DNA from: Crossaster papposus
Taxonomy: Eukaryota; Echinodermata; Asteroidea; Velatida; Solasteridae
Assembly (NCBI GenBank): GCA_037893245.1
Contig: JBAIAA010000877.1
Location: forward strand, 558,001 to 622,000
DNA length: 64,000 nucleotides
Direction of reading: 5' to 3'
The translations under genes were made by a program, and so were the position numbers. The stretch's first letter is position 1. Each line of letters starts with the position of its first letter. The notes below the pieces were generated by a model. It was not told the origin of the DNA and ran no database searches. It saw nothing but the letters and a program-made list of their open reading frames with translations. Positions 34,501 to 45,500 of the stretch are shown piece after piece.

Positions 34501-35387
34501 TATCTTTTTCTTCGCCAATTTTCTTGCGGAATATCTTAACCAGAGAACAAGGCTAAAGGGGAAACCGGGTTAGATAGATAAGTGCCTTGACAAATATTGT
34601 ATTGTGACTTCCCCAATGAAAGACCACTTGAACCACTGACTTGTTGGGTGACCAACTATGATTGGTGGATAGAAACATGACGTACATCGGTCGTGATTTG
34701 TGTTCAGTTTGTGTTGTACGTAGAGCCCCATTATGAAACGAACACTAGCCACGATATTATTAAGGGTAACATATTAATAATACCAAAACATTATGAAAAC
34801 AAATTGTCGAGTTCCACATCTCTACTCTCTACATCAAGTAAAAATATACTATTCTGCAAATGTTTGGAATTTGTTTTAAATTAAATTTTGATGGTAACGC
34901 ATTTACTGGGTTTAATGCCAAAGCCGCTTAAACACTAAAGTTATCAGAATGTGTTTCTATTGATTTGTAGTTTACTGTGGTTCTGTTTGTTTGTTTGGTT
35001 TGTTTTGGTTGTTTTAAGGGGGGTGGGGGTGGTCTTCATTATTATTATTATTTTACTTACTTGATTTAGCACAAGACATGCATACAATTATAAATGGTTT
35101 AGCCTCAGGTAGAATGTTTAACTGGTTTATTTGCGAGGCGCCTCGGAAAAAAAACCAATGGAGTCTAAACTTGTAACCTTTTTAACTGAGCGGGGCATTG
35201 TTGTGCTAAGCCAATTTATTGCTCTTAGCAGCTCAATGGAATTGGTTCATAGAGCTTTGGAGGAAATAAAGACCGGAAATGAAGTCACGTACCAGACAAA
35301 ACAACATGAACTTGGTGAACCCTGCACATATGCGGCCCCTGCACATCCGATTTACTCCAACGGTGACTCAGACTGGTTCGTCGCGTC
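34500..35387. other. No gene recognised
   Basis: AT-rich spacer. A 220-codon plus-strand frame starting at 35131 has no domain, and its second half crosses a hairpin MITE and a G run, so I do not call it. Confidence 0.45.
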
Positions 35388-35530
35388 GGGCGGTCTGTTC
35401 TTGACACGCAAAACTCGGTTGTCGCGCTCAAACGCGACCCAGGAATCTTGCACTCGGAACAGGATCACACACCACCTATTAATTCGGGGTTTTGCACAAT
35501 CGAGTTTCGCGAGTCAAGAACAGACCGCCC
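35388..35530. mobile_element. Short hairpin MITE
   Basis: GGGCGGTCTGTTCTTGAC at 35388 is inverted at 35513-35530, with the pairing continuing inward for about 36 bp. Whole element about 143 bp. Confidence 0.75.
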
Positions 35531-35743
35531 AAACCCAGCCTATACGTATTGACCAATCTCATCTCAGCCACGATAACCAACCATACATGTACATGTACTT
35601 GCAAAAGACTTGCAACAACCAAAATATGTTTACATATTACATTTTTACATGTTTTTATTTTTGCTGGTTTACGCTCACACACGCCGGGATTCACCACTTG
35701 AAAAATAGCTATTATGTAAACACGACATATCTCCAAAATGAGA

Positions 35744-35765
35744 GGGGGGGGGGGGGGGGGGGGGG
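35744..35765. repeat. Run of 22 G
   Basis: A homopolymer inside the repeat also seen at 4026-4096, where the equivalent G stretch is short. Its length is unreliable in sequencing. Confidence 0.85.
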
Positions 35766-35799
35766 CTATGGAGCTATATTATATACTAAATGAAAGCTT

Positions 35800-37290
35800 A
35801 CAATGTGGGCTTTTCAACGATGTACAGTATATAACTTATTTTCTTTTTTTGCGACGTACAGTATACACCTTTTTCTAGAGCCGGTCACATATTTAGAGAA
35901 CTTCATTTAGACATCTTGAAATTGCATGTGTTTAAAACATGTACTTGTGCATGTATCAATATATAGTTTCATGGTTGCAAGACATCCTATAATAGGGATC
36001 CAGTGTTAATTATACAGGTATTGTACTTTAGTTGCGAAAAGACATTTGAACATAATTATTAAACACCCTAGGCGCAAATGTCAAATTTGTAAAGAAAAGC
36101 TGAATATCACAATCGCCGCTATATTCGTATTTTTATTTTTTTTAATATTATTGTTTATAACCCCCATTTTTGCCATCAAACAAAATCAGATTTCCACAAA
36201 ACTTAACCCAGTGCCGCGAAACATTACATCATGGTGACGTCACATTCTTTAGAGATAATATTTCCAGAATTACAGATTTGGTTTAAAATGTGCATGTATA
36301 AAAGTGTTATATATGCAAAGTTTGAGAAGACATCATGATGACGTCATCTTATGATTTTATACAGATTTCTGCCATTTTAAGTTGCTAAATTTGGTTCGTT
36401 TATAGGTTATACATAATTGCGCTAAAAAAATATGAATGTGACATTATAATAGTGAAGACATCAAAAATGATACTGTTAAAAGCACATAACAGTAGGTACA
36501 GTACGATCGAATGAAACCGTGGTGTGTATCATTTCGCTCAAGTCGGCGTGTTAATTCTCTGTTCACATTCCATCAAAAACACTTTAAAATACTTAATAGC
36601 GTAAAGTCAACATTTCAACAGGTCAATTTTTTGGCAATTAATTTTATATTCATAACTTCATAAAATCATCATAACTTCATAAAACTTCACAAATTCACAT
36701 ACATTCCAAACATTTTACACACATATTCAATTTTTGTCCGCCATGTGGTGGATATGGTACCCCGAAAAATGACTATTTTATTCGTCTCGTGGGGAAAGGA
36801 GCCCTGCTGATTTCCCTCGACCTTGTGCGCACAAGACGAAATCAATTTTTTTAAATTTTGATTTTGTATCCGAAAAACCCAATACGACCAGAAAGTAGCA
36901 CATTTAAATTTTCAAATGGGACCAATTCTGCAGAACTTAATTGAGAAAATTACAACATTTGTGGAGCACGGGAACATTTTTAATTAGCCGTTTTTGCTTT
37001 TTGTCTCCCAGCCTATTAATGAGCATAAGTAAAGAAGCGGACATTATTTAGTATTACTAGATTAGCTACCAATCCAAGATAAGTCACATTTTTATAAGAA
37101 TACACTCCCTCTTCCGTAAATTTAGTAGTAGTAAATTCAGTAACATAATAATTCGACCCCGAGACAATGTGCCCTTTTGATTTTAGGCCATTTTGCTTGG
37201 CACTGCTCAGACCCCAAGGCAGACCCCAGGCTGGCAGAGAGCACACCACAATTAATAGCTCTCCACCTTTTACACATCCACTTTGAGTTT
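35800..37290. other. No gene recognised
   Basis: AT-rich, no convincing coding frame or repeat. The short direct repeat CATAACTTCATAAAA occurs near 36650 and 36670. Confidence 0.45.
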
Positions 37291-37295
37291 AAATC

Positions 37296-37925
37296 TGCCT
37301 TTGAAAGTTTCGCCTGCCATTTATTTCGGTAAGTCTAAAGCCCTTTGTTGTCCTCATTTTCTTTCTTAATTATATTGTATTAAATTTTTTAAAAATTTGT
37401 ACTAATTCGTTCCAAAGTGACTTTTCTGGTAAATGTATCTTGAAAGTTAATTCTGGTTTTCTGTGGTCGATCCTAAATAATTTCTTGTTATGGTTTTCAA
37501 TGGTTTTTGTGAAAGAAATTGTGACCCGGCACGAGAAAATGAGACACTTTGAGGCGAAAAATGAAAATTTTGATTTTGATTTCATCATTTAAAGCTTTAA
37601 AACAAGCTTTAAATGATAAAATAAAAATCTCAATTTTCATTTTAGCCTCCAAGTGTCTCATTTACTTGTGCTGGGTCACAATTAGTTAATGAAGATATAC
37701 ATGTACCGGTAGTTAGTGTTTTAGCTGAATGTTCTAATTTTTTTTTTATAATTTGGATCATGGTTGGAGTAAACCAATTTACTGGATGTTGCCAGAAAAG
37801 TCACTTTGGAACGAATACCAATTAAAACATTTTAATACAATATAATTAAAAAAGAAAATGAGGACAACAAAGGATTTTAGACTTAACGAAATAAATGGCA
37901 GGTGAAACTTTCAAAGTTTGTTTGC
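37296..37925. mobile_element. Foldback element, almost wholly palindromic
   Basis: The outer arms (about 37300-37440 and 37785-37922) share CTTTCAAAG-, TGCCATTTATTTCG- and GTTCCAAAGTGACTTTTCTG-type blocks in inverted order. An inner hairpin (about 37521-37682) pairs GTGACCCGGCACGAG and TGAGACACTT with AAGTGTCTCA and TTGTGCTGGGTCAC. No coding capacity. Confidence 0.85.
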
Positions 37926-38576
37926 TATAAGTATATAAGGCTTATGCTGTCTAAAAAGAACTGTTTAATTACTAGGTGAAGGAAAGTTAAAATTCAGGAA
38001 TTTTAGCTGTTTTCCCCTGTAACATGGGTTTGAACCTTAGGAAAGTTTCTAAGACAAAATCCACTAATTTTGGATTGTTCACACTTGTTTGTGGACACAG
38101 CCCAATTAAGTTGTAGTTTCGAATATATTTAATTCAGTCGAGTTACATTATTTTCTTTGTTTATCCATGTTCGCAATTTACTTATTTTGGTATTTTGCTC
38201 TACAGGTTGTTTAAGCTGTTGTGCATTTGATTTGCAACCCTCTAGTGGTGCTGTGTTGGTCTTATAGAGTTATTTTTTATCTTTGTTTTTTAAAAATATA
38301 TTTTGGTTAAGATTAAAGGTAAATTATTTTCAATGGTCATATTTTTCATTTTGAAGTTTTCGTTTAAAGTAAACTTTGCACTCCCTTAACTTTTTGTCCT
38401 TAACTTCGAGTCAATAAATTTCTTTCAGTTTAGTTTCTTTGTTGAATCAATTGTGACCTGCTCTGCGACAAAAGTGAACGATCGTTGAGTTTTGGGGCCC
38501 GGTGGAAATGCAAATCTGGTATTTTACAATGATAGTAATATTTAACAGGATGAGTTACCAACAAATAAGCAGGGTA

Positions 38577-40944
38577 CTACACAGACTTTGCCAGAATGTT
38601 TTCAGCAGTGGGACGTCGTACTTCCAGGTGTTCCATGGCAATAATGATGATTGCCTCTGGCATAAGTACTTTGTGACGTACTCGATCATCTTTAAAAAAA
38701 AAAGAAAAAAAGTTGGTACATAAATATGTGCATTTTAGTCTAATTAACAGCACTGGATTATTCAAAATGACAAACTCATACATCAAGGCTGTTTTGGCGA
38801 TTGTTTTTTTGACATGCGTCAGGTACAATTCTAACAACTCGAAATTGAGGATGTGTACCTCTGGAGTTTGCGAGAAAGATACACAAATGTGCTTACCCTA
38901 ATATTATTTTTAAATAAAATAGGAAAACACATGTTTGTTCTCAGCAATTTCTTTCACTAAGCTGATAAAATAAGGAAATACTTTTTTTTATTGAATTGAG
39001 TATCAAAATACTTACAGCTGTGTCTTTATTGCCAAACTCTTCCATAAGTTCTTGGAAGACGACCTCATAGTTTTCTTCAGACAGCTTCCCAAATGTTGGA
39101 GGCGACATTCTTGCTGTAATTGAGATGAAGCACGTTTGAACAGTAAGTCAAAATTGTTGAGTCAAAATCGATTAAAGCTTTTCCAGTAAAGCAATATGCA
39201 AACCTGGCCCGAAACTAATTGATGCTGGTTTGGGCGCAATTCAAGTACGACTTGGCAAGTTGTATTTGAAATTAAAATACTAGAATATTATGTTCACACA
39301 ATATGTTGAGCATTCATCACAGACAGAGCTAAATCTTTATTTGTTAACCGCCTACCTGTCTTTATAGATTTTGTGCACATTTGTTGCTTCAAACGAAACA
39401 AATAATCTACCCATAAAAAACACACCTGAAGCCATGCAATTAAAACAGGATTTGCATCCCTGTAAGTTATTTATTGAGAATACCCCAAAAATTAATTGTT
39501 TCTTACCTCGATGAACAGGACCCTTTTTGTAGGTGTTGTGATTCGAGAATGAGATCTGAAAAAAAAAATCTTAGGGCTGTCAGGCATTTCTTTCTTTTTG
39601 GCTTCCCTTTCCAATAGTTTGATATTGACAAGGATTAACATTATCGTATAAAGAGTCAAATTAAAAAAGCAACTGACAGAATTAAAGCTGCCATAGTGCT
39701 CCCCACATAACTTGACTGAAAAAAAAAAACGTTTTGCAAACACTGTTAACATTTTAGGAATTGCATTTAATTTAGCAGGGTTCACTTTTGTTATGACTAA
39801 AATCATTTTTGTGATACATGTATGAACCCTGTGTGATAGACCACTTACAGCATGCATCATGCTGATCAGATGTTTAGCCACCCGGCATACGTGTGTCTTA
39901 AAGTTTATATACATTAGATAGATACATATGTAATCTTGTATATTAAATGTGTGTCCTTTGTGTTGAATTACATTAATTTCAGAATTTAAATGAGCAAACC
40001 GAACCTTCGGGTTATAGGAATGTTTTCTTCCACAGTCTGTTTTCTCCAAAGGTCTTTTTATGTATATTTTTTATGGATTGTTATATAGGATACTTTGGTT
40101 TTTTTTATGTGAAGAGAAATAACATAATATTAATAATAATAATATAACAAATTTTTTTACAACAGCAGCAAAGCAGCATTTTAAGTCCAACAGATCAGGA
40201 TAAACACTTTGGAAATAGACATGTATGTGGATGGTTCTTTACCTTTTCATTTATGATGTCCCTGAAGAAAAACATGTGCTTGTGCATGATAAACCTCACA
40301 CTTGATACCCCTATCGTGCCGAGGCATCTGTAAGGGTAAGACATTTTGGCTATCAGAATAATGTAATTAACAATTAACTGTTTATTGAAGAAATTACGTA
40401 TACAGGGTGGTAAAAATAAAAACCCGGAAGGGCCTATTTTAAGTCCCCTCCAAGCAGAAAAGCTAGTTTGAATAGACGGAGAATTTGATACAAATAAAAA
40501 TGATACCAAGATCACCCGGTTCGGTCTAGTAGTTCGGTCTTGCATTTTAGGGACCTTTACCGGATCAAAATCAGTGGTAAATTGGAGGGGCCTTTTTATT
40601 GCTTTCGCGCATCAGCTAAACCCCCCTCCCCGACTTGGTTTCAGAAAAAGTCCACTCGAATTAAAACTACTGGCCCGAATCAATCGGTGGGTTTTTTTCT
40701 GGAAAGATCCCGACAATCTAAATTAGTTTGTTTGGTCCGAGGGTATACTGATAATAGGCCGTTCAAGTTTTTGGGGGACCACCCTGTATATTGGTTCATT
40801 CATCAACGGTATATCAAGTGATATCGGAGACCATTTTCACATCAACTGCAGTACAATAGTGCAATACATTGCAACAACAAACGATTGAAAAAAAATATGA
40901 AATGTTAGTAACTTGCCTTTCATTGTTGTTGTTCATGCTGCATT
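38577..40944 (-). other. Candidate downstream coding exons (recombinase-like or separate gene)
   Basis: Minus-strand segments with splice signals: 40917-40944 (28 bp, possible GC donor), 40243-40327 (MHKHMFFFRDIINEK), 39507-39555 (ISFSNHNTYKKGPVHR), 39016-39113 (MSPPTFGKLSEENYEVVFQE, LMEEFGNKDTA) and 38577-38689 (KVLMPEAIIIIAMEHLEV, AENILAKSV, stop). The joins 40917 to 40243 to 39507 to 39016 keep frame. The join from 42515-42661 to this block, and the last join, are out of phase, so an exon is missing or these belong to another gene. The LMPEAIIIIAMEHL region loosely recalls a short C-terminal motif of some PWWP-type proteins, which is a weak guess. Confidence 0.45.
40401..40788. mobile_element. 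MITE with TACAGGGTGGT ends
   Basis: TACAGGGTGGT at 40401 is inverted as ACCACCCTGTA ending 40788, with TA on each side. About 390 bp inside an intron of the minus-strand gene. The frames on either strand (for example 40540-40821) are not genes. Confidence 0.75.
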
Positions 40945-40999
40945 CTGTAAATAATGATTATAACAAAAGGGTACATTTAAAACATTGAAGCAAACATTG

Positions 41000-42260
41000 T
41001 TTGAAGACAACAAGTCAACAAAAGTGCTTGAAAAACAACCTTCCACTCAATAGAAAACATTCAATTTTTCACATGTTTGTTTATTTTATATTTTGAAGTT
41101 GTTTGACGCTCGATTGATTTTGTTTGCAATTCAGTTCTATGCCTTAACGTAAATTAATCGTACTATAGGAGCTACACAAATATAGCGTGTGAGTCTACCT
41201 CAAGAACGTACAAAAGTTTACGAGAATTAAACCAAACTTCCGGGCACATTGAATAAGAGCTTCAACGTGTAAAGCGAGTTGTTTTCTTGAAATATTTTTT
41301 TTATGATGTTCTTTTTACTGAAAGGTTGATTAAAAATGTTTAAATAAATATTATTTGCCATTGCATTTTTATACAAAACGTCAATGATATATCAAATTAT
41401 TAAAAATGCACTGGTCTCTATAAAGCGTAAACACATACAGCATAAAGCGTTTTGTGCTATATAATTTATGAAAAAATGTAATTTCCACAACGTACAGTAC
41501 AGGGATTTTAGGGGTTGGACCTTCTCTTCCAAATGATTTAGAAAGTTGTGTACATGTTTTTATATTATAAAAATAAGTTTGAATTTCGTATCCATATTTA
41601 TGGCCGTTTCGTGGTTCAGATCTTTGTAAAAATGTAGTATTATAGAAAACAAAATCGACTACACGTAAAGGTCATATAGCCGGCGTCTCGGTGGTGCCTG
41701 GAAGTTCAATCGTTACCTTTGTGCACAAAACTTCACTTTAATAATATTGGTGGGTGCATGGGTGAGGAAAAATCAATAAAAAAAACATTATTCTTTCTTC
41801 ATTGTCGATTTACTCCCCGATTTACTCCCCTACTTGTTTGTTTTTAACCATTTGACCAGTCACCAACCAAGTATTGTGGGTTTCTTTAAACTATTTTTTT
41901 GTTTACGGAATTGAAACCCCATTACAATTTCTCTAGTCAATGCCATATCAGATTAAGGCATAAAAAGCTGACCAGACAACGTGTTCTGTGTGTGGCGCAG
42001 TTTGTCGGCCACTTGCTTCACACTGAATTCCGCCGCAGAAGCCAACTGTTTCTTGATGTATTTAGCCTTTGTATACAAATACATAAAACAAATCACGTGC
42101 AACACGGTATGTCAAAATAAGGCACTTTGCACTATTTTTTGTTATTGCAGTACATGTACTAATAACATGTAGACTTCGCTCTTTCAAATGCAGCCTTGAT
42201 TTTTAGATATTAGATATTCCAAAGTGTTGATATTAATTTTTGAAATCACACTGTCTAAAG
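41000..42260. other. Intron-like AT-rich sequence
   Basis: No exon, RNA gene or repeat recognised. It lies between candidate exons of the minus-strand gene. Confidence 0.4.
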
Positions 42261-42267
42261 TGTTAAA

Positions 42268-42450
42268 CCTGGGAGGCGACATTGTGGGAATCACTCAATG
42301 AGGATATGACTTTGTATCTTATAATACACACAAAACCACAAGGGAAACGGACCATGTAAATTTGAATAAATGTCAAATAGAACAAAGACATCGGCAAGGG
42401 CGGGACTCGAACCCGCAACCTCTGGAATACCGGACCGGCACTAGGATATT
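42268..42450 (-). repeat. tRNA-derived SINE (family S1)
   Basis: The minus strand has a T arm GCGGGTTCGAGTCCCGCC with a perfect 5-bp stem, preceded by GGTATTCCAGAGG. The body contains GCGACATTGTGGGAATCACT on the plus strand, matching 5393-5445. The 5' part of the head is missing. Confidence 0.65.
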
Positions 42451-42514
42451 TCCAACATTACTTCCTGCCAAACAAAGATACTGAAAATTTGGGAGATGAA
42501 CTACATGAACTTAC

Positions 42515-45500
42515 TGCATCTGTATATTTACAGTCGGGGGCCATTCCTTTGTATTCCCTGTACAGCTGCAGCATGCTTTTGGATGTCTTTTCAGTGTATT
42601 TGTTCTGTACTTGTACTTTGGTTGGCTTTTTGCAGCTTGCTTCCTTATAGAAATGGCCGCTCTGCACATGTAGAACAAAAATGCAGTTAAACTTTACATT
42701 AGAAAAGCATTTAAAAGACTAAAATATGCCAAAAAGTGGAGTACACAAATATTGTACATACAAAGGATAGCTCTTTTTACCTGTACTGTAACCTTACGCT
42801 ACACGGCACATGCGTGCTGTACTATGCTAATCGCTAGTCAAGTTGCACTTCTTACATGCGCTGTGATTAGCCAGTTCCGCAGAAAATATTGGCGCGCGAT
42901 AATTTGCGTCGAAATTTATAAATTTGGTTACGGGTACCCGACCCTTTTTTACAATTTTTTTTGTCTCGGACGTTGCGTCGAAATTTATAAATTTGGTTAC
43001 GGCCGACCCGATAAAATGGAACTGGTTTTTAGTGCCCTCGTACCCGCAACTGGTTCACAGCTGTGGTGAGGGACGTGTCACAATTAGTCAAAACAGTGAA
43101 GATTTAATGACTCTATACTGCAGATAAAAACCTTACCACAAACTTAGTTGTGTTGGTGGTGGTGGTTTTTCCTGCACTCTCCTCCAGTTCCTATGTTAAA
43201 CAAAAATAGGAACGGATAGTTATCAAAAAACAAAGGGCAGTGCCATGGGTCCATGATTGAATGAAGGTCGACAGTAGACCTTTCCACCAACATTTATGGT
43301 AATAGGCTCGTGAGGCAGAAGTGTACTGGGTCCAACCATTCGGGTCATTTCCATCAATTTGTCCAGGATCTTCAGTTCTTGCTTTGTGCATGAAATAACA
43401 ATGTAAATTGATTCATTACCATTGGCTCATTGAGTTGCTGATCTGCTGGGGATGGCATATCCTGTCCAAAAACAAAAATACCAGTATTTTTATGTATGAT
43501 GTCATTCACGTTTTTGCCAATAATTTCAGCTGGAGAAGACTGGTCCTTAAGCTGTGTGTAATTAGGTGGAGCAAGTAAAGATACTAAGGCCAGTTTTAAA
43601 CATCGTGCTATGACTTGTCAAATTCAATATAACTTGAATTTTCTTATTCGACATGGCACACATGCAAAGCGTTTGAAAACATTGGCTATGTATACGTCTT
43701 ACAAATAATCACCGCTAGCGATCACCATAGCTAGCGATCAGAGCTAATATAAACAGTCGGTGTTTGCCAAATAACAGTTTGACTGCTGTCAATGTTTCAC
43801 TGTGTGTAACCTTCGACCAAACTGCGCCTTCCCTTTGCAGTGTACCCTATACTATTTTACACTACATACAGACAGAAACCTTCCCATCAGACTAAAAGAA
43901 CATGGCGTTACCACAAGGTGTTGCTGCAATTACCCTTCACTAGTTTATGGATATATTAAACAAGTGCAACTTACCTGTGGCTGAGAGTCCCCGCTTTCAT
44001 CGCAGGTTCTAGGACTTCTGGGTTCACTGCTTTTATTAAGATCATCCTTAAAATACAAGTCGAGTTAGGAGAAATTGTGATAAATTGTGTCTTGGTCTTT
44101 ATATGCAAGGTTAACGGAAAGGCAAACAAACTGATTTAAATGTGGACAATTTGTAAATTATGTTGAACTGTTATAAACAAAACCTTTGCTAAATGTGTAT
44201 AGCGTAAATTTAAAATCATATGTCAACCAAAAAACAAATAGGTTTAAGTAAGTTATTGTCACAGACTGGTAATTATCTTAATTCCAATGGCCAATTTCAG
44301 CAGTTGTTTCCAACAGAAATTGAACATAGAAGTCATAAGTAGCGGGGTCATATAATCCCCCTAACCAAAACAGAAATAAGACGGAACTGGTCACAGCTGG
44401 GGCATAGTTGAGAAAACGTCAAATTGATGAATATAATAGAAGATTTTGTTGTCATATTTTTTTATATCTCTAATCTTTGGTAAGCATATTAAGTAAAATG
44501 TATTTTTTAAGAAAAGCAATTGAGATTTTCCATATCACATATGTAAACAACTTTTCCTTAATATGTTACTTTTACGAAATGTTTTGATAAATGCCCACTT
44601 TAAACAGCCACAACTAGTTTATAGAATGCCCGATTAAAGTGCAATAAACAGCAAAGAAAAATTAAATTTTCCTTTTCTAATACCCGAGAACCCTTATTTC
44701 AACCTCTGCCCAGTTCCGTCTCATTTTGCAAGGACCCCTCAAATACATACAACAAGTGCAACTTACCTGTGGCTGAGAGTCCCCGCTTTCATTGCAGGTT
44801 CTAGGACTTCTGGGTTCACTGCTTTTAGGATCATCCTTAAAATACAAGTTGAGTTGGGAGAAATTGTGATTAAATTGTATCTCGGTCTTTCAATGCAAGG
44901 GTTAACAGAAAGGCAAACGAACTTGTGTAATGTGTAAATTATGTTGAAGTGCTATAAACGAAACCTTTGCTAAATGTGTATAGAGTATAACAAAAGTAAT
45001 TGACAAGTTACTGGTAAAAACGAAAATCATGTTTGACCAAAAACAATGATAATTTTTTGGAGGGAAGCAGATCTTAGAATTGTAAGATTAACCCAAATGA
45101 CTAGCCTCATTCAGAATAACATTGTTGATGTAATACTAGTATACTGTGTACCAGTCACAGGGGCTCACATTGCTACACAAAGAGCTGTATCTATAATGAA
45201 AAACTTACTAATGCAATGATGCGAGATATTTGCCGCCAAGCAACAAGCTTGTTTTTCATTGTCTGGAGAGCCACGTAGTACCCCTTCTGTGTGTTTGGGT
45301 CATGCTCCATGAGCTGTGCCACTGCATCTGCTTGTTGAGGTTCCAAAGTTTTGACGGCCTGTTAACAAGAATTTCATCAAATGAGCAAGTCACCAAACAT
45401 CACCCCAATATATGTCATATGTCCAGCGATATGACACACGACACATTAGTTACATTTTTATCAAAATACCGGACACAAAACGATCACGCGGTACTACAAT

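Noticed and set aside
35131..35793. A 220-codon plus-strand open frame
   Set aside because: No domain or signal, and its second half reads through a hairpin MITE, a poly-G run and a repeat also found at 4026-4096.
39492..40049. A 185-codon minus-strand open frame
   Set aside because: Only the 39507-39555 part has splice signals and fits neighbouring exons; the rest looks like open intron sequence.
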